A DNA stretch of 31,639 nt. Source: JAFGLP01 sp050014895. Its GTDB lineage: Bacteria; Chloroflexota; Dehalococcoidia; GIF9; UBA5629. Shown one piece after another: positions 22,626 through 30,465 of the stretch. The notes below the pieces were generated by a model, which was given only the letters and a program-made list of their open reading frames with translations, searched no databases and had not been told where the DNA came from. The position numbers and the translations under genes are program-made. The stretch's first letter is position 1; each line of letters starts with the position of its first letter. The stretch lies in NCBI GenBank assembly GCA_050014895.1, contig JBEKCL010000011.1, forward strand, positions 1-31,639, in the 5' to 3' direction.

Positions 22626-24163
22626 AGGGTCCGCCGGTAAACCAACTTTCCCGCCAGTATAGTCATCTCCACCTGTGTGTCTGCTATTTTGTCCGGGCTT
22701 ACCAAAACGGAATCCATATCCAATATGACCAGGTCGGCATATTTACCACTTGCTATTGTTCCCAATTTCCTCTCCTGGAAGCATGAATAGGCGGCGTTGA
22801 CAGTATAAAGCCGGAGGGCATCTATAAAGGAAACCGCTTCTTTTTTCAATACTACCTGCCCCGTTTTCGCTTTGCGAGTGATTGCCGAATAAATACCTTT
22901 AAGCGGATCGGGTGGCACAACCGGGGCATCAGAACCCGCTGCCACTCTCAATCCTGCCTGAAGCATGGTATTCAATGCATACAGGTGCTTTATCTGGTTG
23001 GCGCGTACCGTAGCCAGGTACCTCTCTCCGGAATAATAGATGAATGACGGGTTGGTGACTACCGTCGCTCCTAGCTTCATCAGTTTTTCAGCAGTATCTG
23101 AGGTGCATATTGAGCAGTGCTCGATCCTGTGACGGTGGCCATGTAGAGGGTATTTTCTAAGAGCGAAGGTCAGTGCGTCTATAGCCGCATCTATGGTAGT
23201 CTCTTCTACTGCGTGTATCGCCACCTGCAAATGCCTGCTATGGACCTCAGCTATCATTTTATTTAGCTCGGCCTGTGGCGGGTTGAGGCTACCACGTACC
23301 TCATCCAGAACGATCTTGACTGCGCCGCTACGCAGGCCGTTTCGACTATCGTGAAGCGGCAGTATTTCAACCTGTTCCGGGCCGAACATGAGCGTTGTCC
23401 TGGGGGCGAACAACCCTCTATTCTTCCAGTGAAGGAATTGCCTCCAGCGGTTTAGATCATTTCCCGGAGAAGCATCCTGAACAGATGTAACTCCCAGGCT
23501 TAACAATGCCTTGCCGGCATATTTAATAGCTGTATCAAGCTCATCGTTATTTAAAGGGGGTACCACGTTTGCAAGGTATCTGCCCATGCCAAAAAGCAAA
23601 CCATTGGGTTCTCCCGTCTCCAGGTCCCTGTCGATCATGCCTCCCGTCGGTTCCTCTGACTCGTTGGTAATATCGGCGATGGCCATAGCACGTGTATTAA
23701 GAACGTGAGCGTGTCCGCTGCGATGCGTCAGCTTAACTGGGTAGGCTGTGGTGGCCCGGTCGAGGTCGTGCCTGGTTGGGTGCCTTTTCTCTGACAGGTA
23801 AAACTCATTGTAGCCTGTACAGCGGATCCAGCTGCCGGCAGGAGCGATAGATGCGGTCCGTTTAATTTTCTGGACTATATCCTCAATGGAACGTACAGAG
23901 GAGGGGCTGACGTCAACGTTAACCAGACTTTCGGCGTAGCCCACTATATGGCAGTGGGCGTCATGGAAACCCGGGATGACGGTCTTACCAGCGCAATCGA
24001 TCACAAGGGTCCTTCGCGATGTCAGGCTGCGGTCAAAGTCCAGGTTGCTGACTTTCAGTATACGATCGCCTTGAATGTAGATAGTTAAGGCGTCAGGGTG
24101 ACGCGGGTTAAGCGTGACCGCCCTGGCGTTGCATAGCACGAGGTCAGCCTTAATATCTTCCAT
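22622..24163 (-). CDS. Amidohydrolase family 3 protein (YtcJ-like metal-dependent hydrolase)
   Basis: The 513-residue enzyme has the amidohydrolase layout: an N-terminal beta sandwich (DLVLCNARAVTLNP), metal motif GFHDAHCH (His70, His72), later His in AIHAVEE and RIEHCS, the catalytic Asp in AAGSDAPVVPPDP, and a C-terminal sandwich (GTIASGKYADLVILD). This matches the YtcJ/exoenzyme-regulatory group that cleaves amide or related bonds; the substrate is unknown. It is the last gene of a minus-strand operon and overlaps the transglutaminase-like gene by 14 bases, so the two are translationally coupled. It converges with the CoA-transferase fusion and overlaps it by four bases. Confidence 0.88.
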   Translation of the reverse strand: MEDIKADLVLCNARAVTLNPRHPDALTIYIQGDRILKVSNLDFDRSLTSRRTLVIDCAGKTVIPGFHDAHCHIVGYAESLVNVDVSPSSVRSIEDIVQKIKRTASIAPAGSWIRCTGYNEFYLSEKRHPTRHDLDRATTAYPVKLTHRSGHAHVLNTRAMAIADITNESEEPTGGMIDRDLETGEPNGLLFGMGRYLANVVPPLNNDELDTAIKYAGKALLSLGVTSVQDASPGNDLNRWRQFLHWKNRGLFAPRTTLMFGPEQVEILPLHDSRNGLRSGAVKIVLDEVRGSLNPPQAELNKMIAEVHSRHLQVAIHAVEETTIDAAIDALTFALRKYPLHGHRHRIEHCSICTSDTAEKLMKLGATVVTNPSFIYYSGERYLATVRANQIKHLYALNTMLQAGLRVAAGSDAPVVPPDPLKGIYSAITRKAKTGQVVLKKEAVSFIDALRLYTVNAAYSCFQERKLGTIASGKYADLVILDMDSVLVSPDKIADTQVEMTILAGKLVYRRTL

Positions 24164-24743
24164 CCCGGATTTCCTGAAAATACGTATTCATCCCTTGATA
24201 AAACGATCGGGTGTTATCGTCCAAATCAGGCGGCGGCATCAAATCGGCTTCTGAAGGGTAATATAATTCCTCTTCTCCTGTTGGCAGGACGGGTAATAAG
24301 GTATCTGATTCTCCATCCCAGCTTTCGTTCACGGGCAGGCCGATACGGCCAAGTGGTGGGTCAACGGTGGCGTCCACCAACACATAACGGCCGTTGATTT
24401 CAACCTTGCAGGCCAGGTGACTGGCCGGGGCCATCTTCAGTGCCAGTTTCCAAAGCTCCTTCGGGTAAAGCTCCTCAAATTCAGCCCAGCGGTAAGGATA
24501 GACGGCGTAGAGCACATTGAATCCGAGCCGCTGGTACATGTTGCACATAAGGAGGTGTTTAGGCGTACATGAGCCCATATTCGTTTCGAGTATCCGCAGG
24601 TAGTTAGCTGAATCGTTGAGCTCAGGTAAAATGCCGTAGGGTATATCACGTATTTTGTAGTATATTGCGATCATCGCCTCCCGCCCGCTTTTACCGGCCG
24701 TCCATTCCCTGAGCTTGCTGTCAATGGGATATTTGGGGGGCAT
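24150..24743 (-). CDS. Transglutaminase-like cysteine hydrolase/transferase
   Basis: The 197-residue protein carries a transglutaminase-like core: Cys59 in NMGSCTPKH, His109 in APASHLACKV, and Asp124 in YVLVDAT. The Cys-His-Asp order and the His-to-Asp spacing of 15 fit the papain-like transglutaminase superfamily. No signal sequence or membrane helix is seen, so it acts in the cytoplasm. Such bacterial domains cleave or transfer amide bonds. It sits seven bases after the SagB-like nitroreductase gene and overlaps the amidohydrolase gene, so the three probably act on a common small molecule or peptide. No precursor-peptide gene was found next to them. Confidence 0.75.
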   Translation of the reverse strand: MPPKYPIDSKLREWTAGKSGREAMIAIYYKIRDIPYGILPELNDSANYLRILETNMGSCTPKHLLMCNMYQRLGFNVLYAVYPYRWAEFEELYPKELWKLALKMAPASHLACKVEINGRYVLVDATVDPPLGRIGLPVNESWDGESDTLLPVLPTGEEELYYPSEADLMPPPDLDDNTRSFYQGMNTYFQEIRDGRY

Positions 24744-24750
24744 AGAACGC

Positions 24751-25347
24751 TTATGCCTTCTTTCCGACAGGGATCAGGTACACGGGTGTTTCGTTTGGCG
24801 GTAATCCCAGCAGGGAGCGTGCTTTATCGCCGTCAAAACCGGTAGCTGTCACCAACCCTAAGTCCAGGACAGTGCCCTGCAGAGCAATATTCTGAGCAAC
24901 GTGGCCGATTTCTAGGCTAGATGCTCTAACAGCGTAGCTGCCAAAAGTCTTGCTGGCTTTCTCGTCCAGCGACGCTATCACCAGTAATGCGGCGCCACTG
25001 CTGAACACTTCCTGCCCCAGTCCGCCTAGTTGCTGACGCAGGTCGCCTTCCCTGGACTGCTCAAGGCTGTGGCCCTGGGGTTTGTAGCTATAGACTCCCG
25101 GTTTAAGGCCTTCTACATTTCCTGCAACCAGGTAAACCTGCACCAGGTAAACCGCAATTGGCGATGGTGCGGTGCGGAGCCCGTTGGGACCGGTGATGCC
25201 TTGGGCCGCCCATAGAAGTTGGGATACATCCTGAAGCTTCAATGGTGCATTTGCATAAGTCCGGATAGACCTCCGTGCCTGGATCGCCTCTTCCAGGCTA
25301 AGCTTGCCTTTTGATTTGGCCGCAGGAAGTTTAATTACATCAGCCAT
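24751..25347 (-). CDS. SagB/ThcOx-type nitroreductase-family dehydrogenase
   Basis: The 198-residue FMN flavoprotein fold has an N-terminal RRSIRTY motif (phosphate binding), a middle PSPIAVYLVQVYLV strand, GVYSYKPQGHSL (the short SagB-like beta hairpin), and GHVAQNIALQGTVLDLGLV near the end. This matches stand-alone SagB-type oxidoreductases, which in some clusters oxidise azolines but in many organisms have unknown roles. The frame is open to 25419, but the ATG at 25347 has GGAGGA six bases upstream and begins the conserved part. It is the first gene of the operon with the transglutaminase-like and amidohydrolase genes. Confidence 0.88.
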   Translation of the reverse strand: MADVIKLPAAKSKGKLSLEEAIQARRSIRTYANAPLKLQDVSQLLWAAQGITGPNGLRTAPSPIAVYLVQVYLVAGNVEGLKPGVYSYKPQGHSLEQSREGDLRQQLGGLGQEVFSSGAALLVIASLDEKASKTFGSYAVRASSLEIGHVAQNIALQGTVLDLGLVTATGFDGDKARSLLGLPPNETPVYLIPVGKKA

Positions 25348-25418
25348 TTTCTTCCTCCACGTCTTATTATGTGCTTCGAGTGTCATTGCAAGTTTATTAT
25401 CTTGCTGGATTGTAGTCA

Positions 25419-25448
25419 ATTATATGTTGACTTGAGATAAGCGCTCAA
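25419..25448 (-). promoter_or_regulatory. Promoter of the SagB-like operon, overlapping the divergent promoter
   Basis: On the minus strand TTGAGC (25448-25443) and a perfect TATAAT (25424-25419) are 18 bp apart. The element interleaves with the plus-strand promoter at 25427-25455, so the two should compete for polymerase. Confidence 0.5.
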
Positions 25449-25455
25449 ATAGAAT
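25427..25455 (+). promoter_or_regulatory. Near-consensus sigma70 promoter of the second nitroreductase gene
   Basis: TTGACT (25427-25432), exactly 17 bp, TAGAAT (25450-25455). A dyad, TTGAG (25432-25436) / CTCAA (25444-25448), lies in the spacer and could be a regulator site acting on both divergent genes. Confidence 0.65.
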
Positions 25456-25483
25456 TCGGGTTGCATTATAAGGAAGGTGAGTT

Positions 25484-26152
25484 ATGGATTTAATTGAGGC
25501 TATTAAGTCGAGATATAGCGTGAGAGCATTTAAGCCGGACCCTGTGCCGCGTAAGGTGCTGGAAGAATTGTTGACCGTCTCACAGCGGTCCCCTTCCTGG
25601 GCTAATACCCAGACCTGGGAATTTGCTGTGGTAGGTGGCGATGTTATGAAGGATCTTAAAGAGACCCTGGCAGCAAGAGCATTTGCACAGGATGACCGCA
25701 ATGCGGACATACCATATCCTGAGTGGACGGGACAATACAAGGAGAGGCGCAGCCGCAACGGGCACATGTTATATGACCTTCTTGGTATCAAGAGGGATGA
25801 CATGGAGGCGCAATTGAACTGGTTCGTGAGCATGTACCGCTTCTTCGATGCCCCTAATGCCATCTATATTTACACTGAGAAGGGCGTCAGCAATTGGGCC
25901 ATCTTCAACAGCGGGTTGGTGGCGCAGACCATAAGCCTGGCGGCGTTGAACTATGGGCTTGGTTCAATAATGCTGGCAGCAGGGGTCAGTTATCCGGATA
26001 CCGTCAGGAAGAAGCTGAATATCCCTGAATCCAAACAGATCGTAATTGCCATGGCTATCGGTTACCCGGATAAGGAAGCGAAGGTAAATAAATTCCGCAC
26101 CGAACGTGTGCCGCTTGCGGAGATATGCACGTGGCATGGATTTAGCGATTAA
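25484..26152 (+). CDS. Nitroreductase family protein
   Basis: The 222-residue FMN-dependent nitroreductase fold begins with MDLIEAIKSRYSVRAF, whose Arg10, Ser12 and Arg14 bind FMN phosphate. It continues with SQRSPSWANTQTWEF (substrate and flavin loop), AIFNSGLVAQTISLAALNYGLGS (the family central helix and FMN loop), and VIAMAIGYPD near the end. Such enzymes reduce nitro groups, quinones or activated double bonds with NAD(P)H. The AAGGAAGG site precedes the ATG. It is divergent from the SagB-like operon with overlapping promoters, suggesting a shared signal. Confidence 0.92.
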   Translation: MDLIEAIKSRYSVRAFKPDPVPRKVLEELLTVSQRSPSWANTQTWEFAVVGGDVMKDLKETLAARAFAQDDRNADIPYPEWTGQYKERRSRNGHMLYDLLGIKRDDMEAQLNWFVSMYRFFDAPNAIYIYTEKGVSNWAIFNSGLVAQTISLAALNYGLGSIMLAAGVSYPDTVRKKLNIPESKQIVIAMAIGYPDKEAKVNKFRTERVPLAEICTWHGFSD

Positions 26153-26193
26153 ATATATCAGCCATTCCACATTATAAAACCGGTCCGGACTAA

Positions 26194-27408
26194 TTATTTA
26201 TCGAGCACCTCATCGAACCAGTCAAAGACAATTTGCGCCATCAGGCTAAGGTTAGTGCCGATACCGTGGCTGTCTGCTCCTTCGTTGGTCGGCGCAATAA
26301 CTAATTTATTCTCCGGATTCGATATTTTCTCCAGGCAGGCTTTGGCCCATTCCTGTGCGGCCGGGAACATATCATATTCCTGCTGTGCCACAAGGTTGAG
26401 GAACGGACACGTTATAAGCGATGGATCGAATTTACATAAACCGCATTCACGAACCAGGCCGGCTGAATCCCGTACGCCCCAACGCCAGTAATAGGTATGT
26501 AATACGCCCATCATAGATTGAAACCGTCGTCCCAGGAATACACGCAGCATTTTAAAAGCAAGGGAACGGTCTAATTTTCCATACCCGTCAGGCCAGAGCC
26601 GTGAGGCATCCATAAGGGTACTGCATACAGCAAGTGCCTTTATGCGTTTTTCTAAAGTCGCTGCCTTTGGCGCAAGATATCCTCCAAAGCTCAGCCCATA
26701 CATGACCACCTTATCCTGGTCCACACCGGGAAGCTGCAGGATGAAGTCTACAACAGTCTTGACCGGTACCTCGGAATCCGGTCTCATAGTCAGACCCTTG
26801 GAAGGCAGTTCACCCTGTCCCGGCAGATCAACAATAACGAGGTTGTAATTGCGCTTAACGGCAGCGGGGCCGACGTAGCCGTATAGGTCTTCTACAAAAG
26901 TATCTGCGCCGCCTATCATTAACAATGTTTTCCGCTTGATATCGTCATTAGCCGGTCTGATGAGGTAGCCCGGCAGTGTCCGTCCTTCAAAAGGAATCTT
27001 TAAAGGCAAGATGGGCGGACCGAACATCGCCGCGGCTTTTTGGAAACACTCTACGGCCTTGTGATAAAGTTCCAGATGCCTGGGGTCGGTAAAAGGATCC
27101 AGAAATGCTATGGAGGCCCGGTAGTAAGCGTAAGCACGCAAATATGATTCACGAGCGCTGACAGGATGCCCCCCGGCTGATGATATTTCAGCGCGTTTTT
27201 CAGCCCGGCTGCCCATCCCGGTAAAAGCGTTGTACCAGCTTTCACCGTCACCATCCTTTATCATGGACGCTGTATAGAAACATTCACCCCCTTCAGCGCA
27301 TCCGCTCGTTTGCGCTCCTGTTATCCACTGAAAGAAGAATTCGAATATACGGAATTTAAAATGATAGTTATACCTGGGATTGCGAGGTAAACCAGTATTT
27401 TTTGACAT
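26194..27408 (-). CDS. Alpha/beta hydrolase with N-terminal cap (FrsA/DHPON hydrolase-like)
   Basis: The 404-residue serine hydrolase has an N-terminal helical region (about 1-135) and a catalytic domain with Ser240 in YGLSFGGYLAPK, Asp346 in QQEYDMFPAA and His381 in ADSHGIG. This layout is that of 2,6-dihydroxypseudooxynicotine hydrolase and related C-C bond or ester hydrolases; the actual substrate is unknown. A GGGAGG site precedes the ATG. The short spacer before it carries a TTAGTT-N6-AACTAA dyad also found before the adjacent marR gene, so it is probably the main target of that repressor, induced by its own substrate or a related compound. Confidence 0.85.
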   Translation of the reverse strand: MSKNTGLPRNPRYNYHFKFRIFEFFFQWITGAQTSGCAEGGECFYTASMIKDGDGESWYNAFTGMGSRAEKRAEISSAGGHPVSARESYLRAYAYYRASIAFLDPFTDPRHLELYHKAVECFQKAAAMFGPPILPLKIPFEGRTLPGYLIRPANDDIKRKTLLMIGGADTFVEDLYGYVGPAAVKRNYNLVIVDLPGQGELPSKGLTMRPDSEVPVKTVVDFILQLPGVDQDKVVMYGLSFGGYLAPKAATLEKRIKALAVCSTLMDASRLWPDGYGKLDRSLAFKMLRVFLGRRFQSMMGVLHTYYWRWGVRDSAGLVRECGLCKFDPSLITCPFLNLVAQQEYDMFPAAQEWAKACLEKISNPENKLVIAPTNEGADSHGIGTNLSLMAQIVFDWFDEVLDK

Positions 27409-27437
27409 TATTGACCTCCCTATATCAATTTAAATAG

Positions 27438-27455
27438 TTAGTTCATAAAAACTAA
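27438..27455. promoter_or_regulatory. Predicted MarR operator at the hydrolase promoter
   Basis: TTAGTT-CATAAA-AACTAA is a perfect 6-bp dyad with a 6-bp spacer. On the minus strand it covers a TATGAA -10 candidate whose -35 would be TTTACC, 18 bp away. The same dyad with the same spacing precedes marR. Confidence 0.65.
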
Positions 27456-27476
27456 ATATAAACCGGGTAAAAAATT

Positions 27477-27908
27477 TTATAATAGCGAATCGATTATTTT
27501 GCCGAGGAGATTGCCCAGCGCATGCTGTTCTTTCTCATTCAGCACGGTAATGAGATGTTTTGCAAATTCATTATGCATCTTTTGATGGATCCTGTTGATT
27601 TCATCTCCGCTACGCGTCAGTAAGATACGAGACGAGCGTTTATCTTCCTTATCAGGTACGGTGCGGACATATCCCCTTGCAGTGAGCTTACCGACAATTG
27701 CCGTAACCGACGGCTTACTCAGGCCCAATTTCACGGCTAGCTCAGTGGAGGTCGGCCTATCCATTTGGCCTAAAGTTTCAATATAAAATACCTGTTTCAT
27801 CGTAAGGTCTGTAAATACACCCTTCTCAGCCATCGTCTCCAGTTGAGCGAACTGGTGTGAGAGTAAATCTATCATCTCCGATAAGTTGTGTTTGGGTGTC
27901 TTATTCAT
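27477..27908 (-). CDS. MarR family transcriptional regulator
   Basis: The 143-residue winged-helix regulator has a helix-turn-helix at about 52-80 (RPTSTELAVKLGLSKPSVTA...) and a wing with the family DKEDKR sequence (86-91), flanked by dimerisation helices. MarR proteins bind palindromes and release them on binding small aromatic or lipophilic ligands. Its own upstream region and that of the hydrolase downstream share a TTAGTT-N6-AACTAA dyad, which points to autoregulation and control of the hydrolase. No clear ribosome binding site precedes the ATG at 27908. Confidence 0.93.
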   Translation of the reverse strand: MNKTPKHNLSEMIDLLSHQFAQLETMAEKGVFTDLTMKQVFYIETLGQMDRPTSTELAVKLGLSKPSVTAIVGKLTARGYVRTVPDKEDKRSSRILLTRSGDEINRIHQKMHNEFAKHLITVLNEKEQHALGNLLGKIIDSLL

Positions 27909-27919
27909 ATTGCAATTAG

Positions 27920-27937
27920 TTAGTTAATATGAACTAA
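27920..27937. promoter_or_regulatory. Predicted MarR operator before marR itself
   Basis: TTAGTT-AATATG-AACTAA lies 12-29 nt upstream of the marR start codon. It is identical in both arms and spacing to the site at 27438-27455, and both are preceded by an extra TAG (TAGTTAGTT). Confidence 0.65.
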
Positions 27938-28048
27938 TCATAAACGTTCCCTGCCGCTTTGTCAAAATACCTTGTACGCCGTATGGTCACCATTTTATTT
28001 TTGGTTGGAATACTGATATGATATTTCATCTATCAAATGGAGAAGCAC

Positions 28049-28636
28049 ATGAATCGAATTAATACACGGACTGTCACTTTAATAGATGCTGTTATCCCCG
28101 GCAGCGGCATTCTGAGGGAAGTAGCACTTATAGTCAGCTTTGCATGTATTACAGCTTTATGCGCCCAGGTGAGTTTTTGGATAGGCATTGTCCCAATAAC
28201 CGGCCAGACCTTCGGGGCTATAGTAGCGGGCGCCGTTCTGGGAAGCAGGCGGGGAGCTTTAAGTCAATTAAGCTATCTGCTTATTGGCGCGACCGGTTTA
28301 CCATTCTGGTTTGCCCTGGGTGGAACTGTGGGTATTGCCAGGCTTATCGGGCCGACTGCCGGATACCTGTACGGCTTTATTGCCGAGGCATTTGTCATTG
28401 GATGGCTGATGGAAAAAGGGTGGAGCAGGAAGCTGTATAAGATTTTTCCGGCTATGCTGCTTGGCGAGGTAGTTCTTTACGCTTGCGGCCTGACATGGCT
28501 TGCGGCATTTGTTCCGGCCGATAAATTGCTGCAGAGCGGGCTCTATCCCTTTATAATCGGTGACCTGATCAAGATGGCCATGGCTACGGCTGCATTGCCG
28601 GCAGGCTGGGCTATCGTTGATAAAATTAAGAGATAA
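28049..28636 (+). CDS. bioY: BioY biotin transporter, ECF S component
   Basis: The 195-residue integral membrane protein has about six segments and the BioY signatures VPITGQTFGAIVAGAVLGSR, LLIGATGLPFW, GPTAGYLYGF and a C-terminal PFIIGDLIKM. It binds biotin and imports it alone or with EcfA/EcfT modules, none of which are adjacent. An ATG at 28037 would add four residues, but GGAGAAG overlaps it and sits well for the ATG at 28049. Biotin uptake fits a cell needing biotin for carboxylases of CoA esters. No BirA-type operator could be recognised upstream. Confidence 0.92.
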   Translation: MNRINTRTVTLIDAVIPGSGILREVALIVSFACITALCAQVSFWIGIVPITGQTFGAIVAGAVLGSRRGALSQLSYLLIGATGLPFWFALGGTVGIARLIGPTAGYLYGFIAEAFVIGWLMEKGWSRKLYKIFPAMLLGEVVLYACGLTWLAAFVPADKLLQSGLYPFIIGDLIKMAMATAALPAGWAIVDKIKR

Positions 28637-28756
28637 GCGGGTGTGACGTTTTTGCTCGGAAGTGCAGCGGCTGGCAGGTGCGTGTACGCCTCTTGCGCTG
28701 CGCGGGTTGACTGTATATACTTGCGCTGAAATAGAGCTATTTTAAGGGAGGTTGGT

Positions 28757-30445
28757 ATGAGCGAAACAGCGAACTACGATCTGAAATCAATCAAATTGCC
28801 CAGGTTGACCGGTGGACAATTATCTTTCGCTGCTAATGCAGTGGAGAATTCATTATTGAAGGCGGCGCTGATGCCCTCGATGTTGAAGACGGGAGGAATA
28901 GATGTGTTTCGCTCTCTGGCGCCGGAAGAGTCCCCAACCGTGTTTCCCATTTTGTTCGTGGATAAACCGGCAAACCCTGTAGAAAAACCCGATCTTAAGG
29001 AGCTGGATAGAATAGAGGCAGGTAGAGGGGCATCAGTACCATATAAGACGACACGGGACTATGCCAGAGCATACAACGATGGAAAAACCAGCCCGGAAGA
29101 GGTGGCAAAGCGCGCGTTGGATGCGATCAAACAGGCTGATAGCGGTGACTTGAAACTGCGCCCCTTCATCGCTGTGAACGAAGGCGATGTTATGCACCAG
29201 GCTCAGGCATCGGCTGAACGCTGGAAGAATAAGAAACCTCTGAGTGTACTGGACGGTGTGCCGGTAGCAGTCAAGGACGAGGTGGACATGGTGCCTTACC
29301 CCACAACGGTAGGTACACGCTTTCTGGGAAAAGCACCGGCGAAACAGGATGCCACAGTAGTCGCGCGGTTGCGTGCCGCGGGTGCTTTATTACTTGGCAA
29401 GGCCAATATGCATGAGATTGGCATTAATCCGGACGGGCTCAATGTGAACTTCGGTTCGACCCGCAATCCCTTTAATCCCAAGTATGACACAGGAGGCAGT
29501 TCCAGCGGCCCGGCTACGGCTGTTTCGGCCGGTATATGTCCATTCGCTGTCGGCGCTGACGGAGGCGGATCGATTCGTGTCCCTGCTGCTCTGTGCGGGA
29601 TCGTTGGCCTCAAACCGACCTTTGGACGTTTGAGCGAGTTCGGCGCGGCCCCGCTCTGCTGGAGCGTTGCACACGTCGGGCCACTGGCGGCAACAGTTGA
29701 GGATGCGGCTATATCTTATGCCTGCATGGCAGGCCCCGACATTAATGAACCGAATTCTTTGCATCAGCCCGCGGCAACGTTGGACGGATGGAACAAAACA
29801 GACCTCAAGGGCATAACCCTGGGAGTCTACAAGCCCTGGTTTGAACACGCATCGCCGGATGTAGTTAAGGTCTGCCGGGAACTGCTTGAGAAGCTGGCAG
29901 GCGCGGGAGCGCAGATTAAGGAGATTACTATACCTGGTCTTGATACGATGCGGATTGCTCATGTGATCAGCATACTTGGTGAGATGGCCGCTTCCATGAA
30001 TAACTATCCTGCCAACATGCGTGACTTCGGCGCTGAAGTGCGCGTCAGCCTGGCGTTGGGGCGTGAATTCACTGCCTCGGACTATTTAAAGGCGCAGCGG
30101 CTACGGACGCGGGTGATGAATGATTTCAAAGACATTTACAAGGAAGTCGATGCTATTATCACGCCGGCAACCGGTATCGCCGCGCCGGAGGTTTCCTTGA
30201 AGGACGCGGCAGGAGGCTGGTCAGACCTCTCCAGCACTACCGAAGTGATGCGCTTCGCCTTCCCCGGCAACCTGGCGGGCTTGCCTGCTATCAGCTTCCC
30301 CGCCGGATACAACAGCCTTGGGCTGCCTATAGGCATGCAGGCCATGGGGCGATGGTGGGAGGAAAACTTGTTGCTGCGCATCGCATACAATGCTGAGCAA
30401 CTGGTGGAACGCAGAAAACCGGCGATAATGTTTGAATTGATGTGA
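28757..30445 (+). CDS. Amidase (amidase signature family)
   Basis: The 562-residue enzyme is an amidase signature hydrolase. The Ser-cisSer-Lys triad is Lys173 (VAVKDEVD), cis-Ser248 (TGGSSSGPA) and nucleophile Ser272 (ADGGGSIRVPA). The spacings of 75 and 24 residues match GatA. About 95 N-terminal residues precede the usual domain start, as in several amidases and allophanate or aryl-amidases. The isolated position, without gatB or gatC, argues against an Asn/Gln-tRNA amidotransferase and for hydrolysis of a small amide. A GGGAGG site precedes the ATG, and a TTGACT (28707-28712) is a possible -35. The gene converges with the unknown 255-residue gene after 20 bases. Confidence 0.92.
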   Translation: MSETANYDLKSIKLPRLTGGQLSFAANAVENSLLKAALMPSMLKTGGIDVFRSLAPEESPTVFPILFVDKPANPVEKPDLKELDRIEAGRGASVPYKTTRDYARAYNDGKTSPEEVAKRALDAIKQADSGDLKLRPFIAVNEGDVMHQAQASAERWKNKKPLSVLDGVPVAVKDEVDMVPYPTTVGTRFLGKAPAKQDATVVARLRAAGALLLGKANMHEIGINPDGLNVNFGSTRNPFNPKYDTGGSSSGPATAVSAGICPFAVGADGGGSIRVPAALCGIVGLKPTFGRLSEFGAAPLCWSVAHVGPLAATVEDAAISYACMAGPDINEPNSLHQPAATLDGWNKTDLKGITLGVYKPWFEHASPDVVKVCRELLEKLAGAGAQIKEITIPGLDTMRIAHVISILGEMAASMNNYPANMRDFGAEVRVSLALGREFTASDYLKAQRLRTRVMNDFKDIYKEVDAIITPATGIAAPEVSLKDAAGGWSDLSSTTEVMRFAFPGNLAGLPAISFPAGYNSLGLPIGMQAMGRWWEENLLLRIAYNAEQLVERRKPAIMFELM

Positions 30446-30465
30446 AAAGCCAGGCGATGCTTGTT

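Noticed and set aside
25420..25863. A 147-codon minus-strand ORF over the start of the second nitroreductase gene
   Set aside because: It is a shadow of the nitroreductase coding sequence and covers the divergent promoter region.
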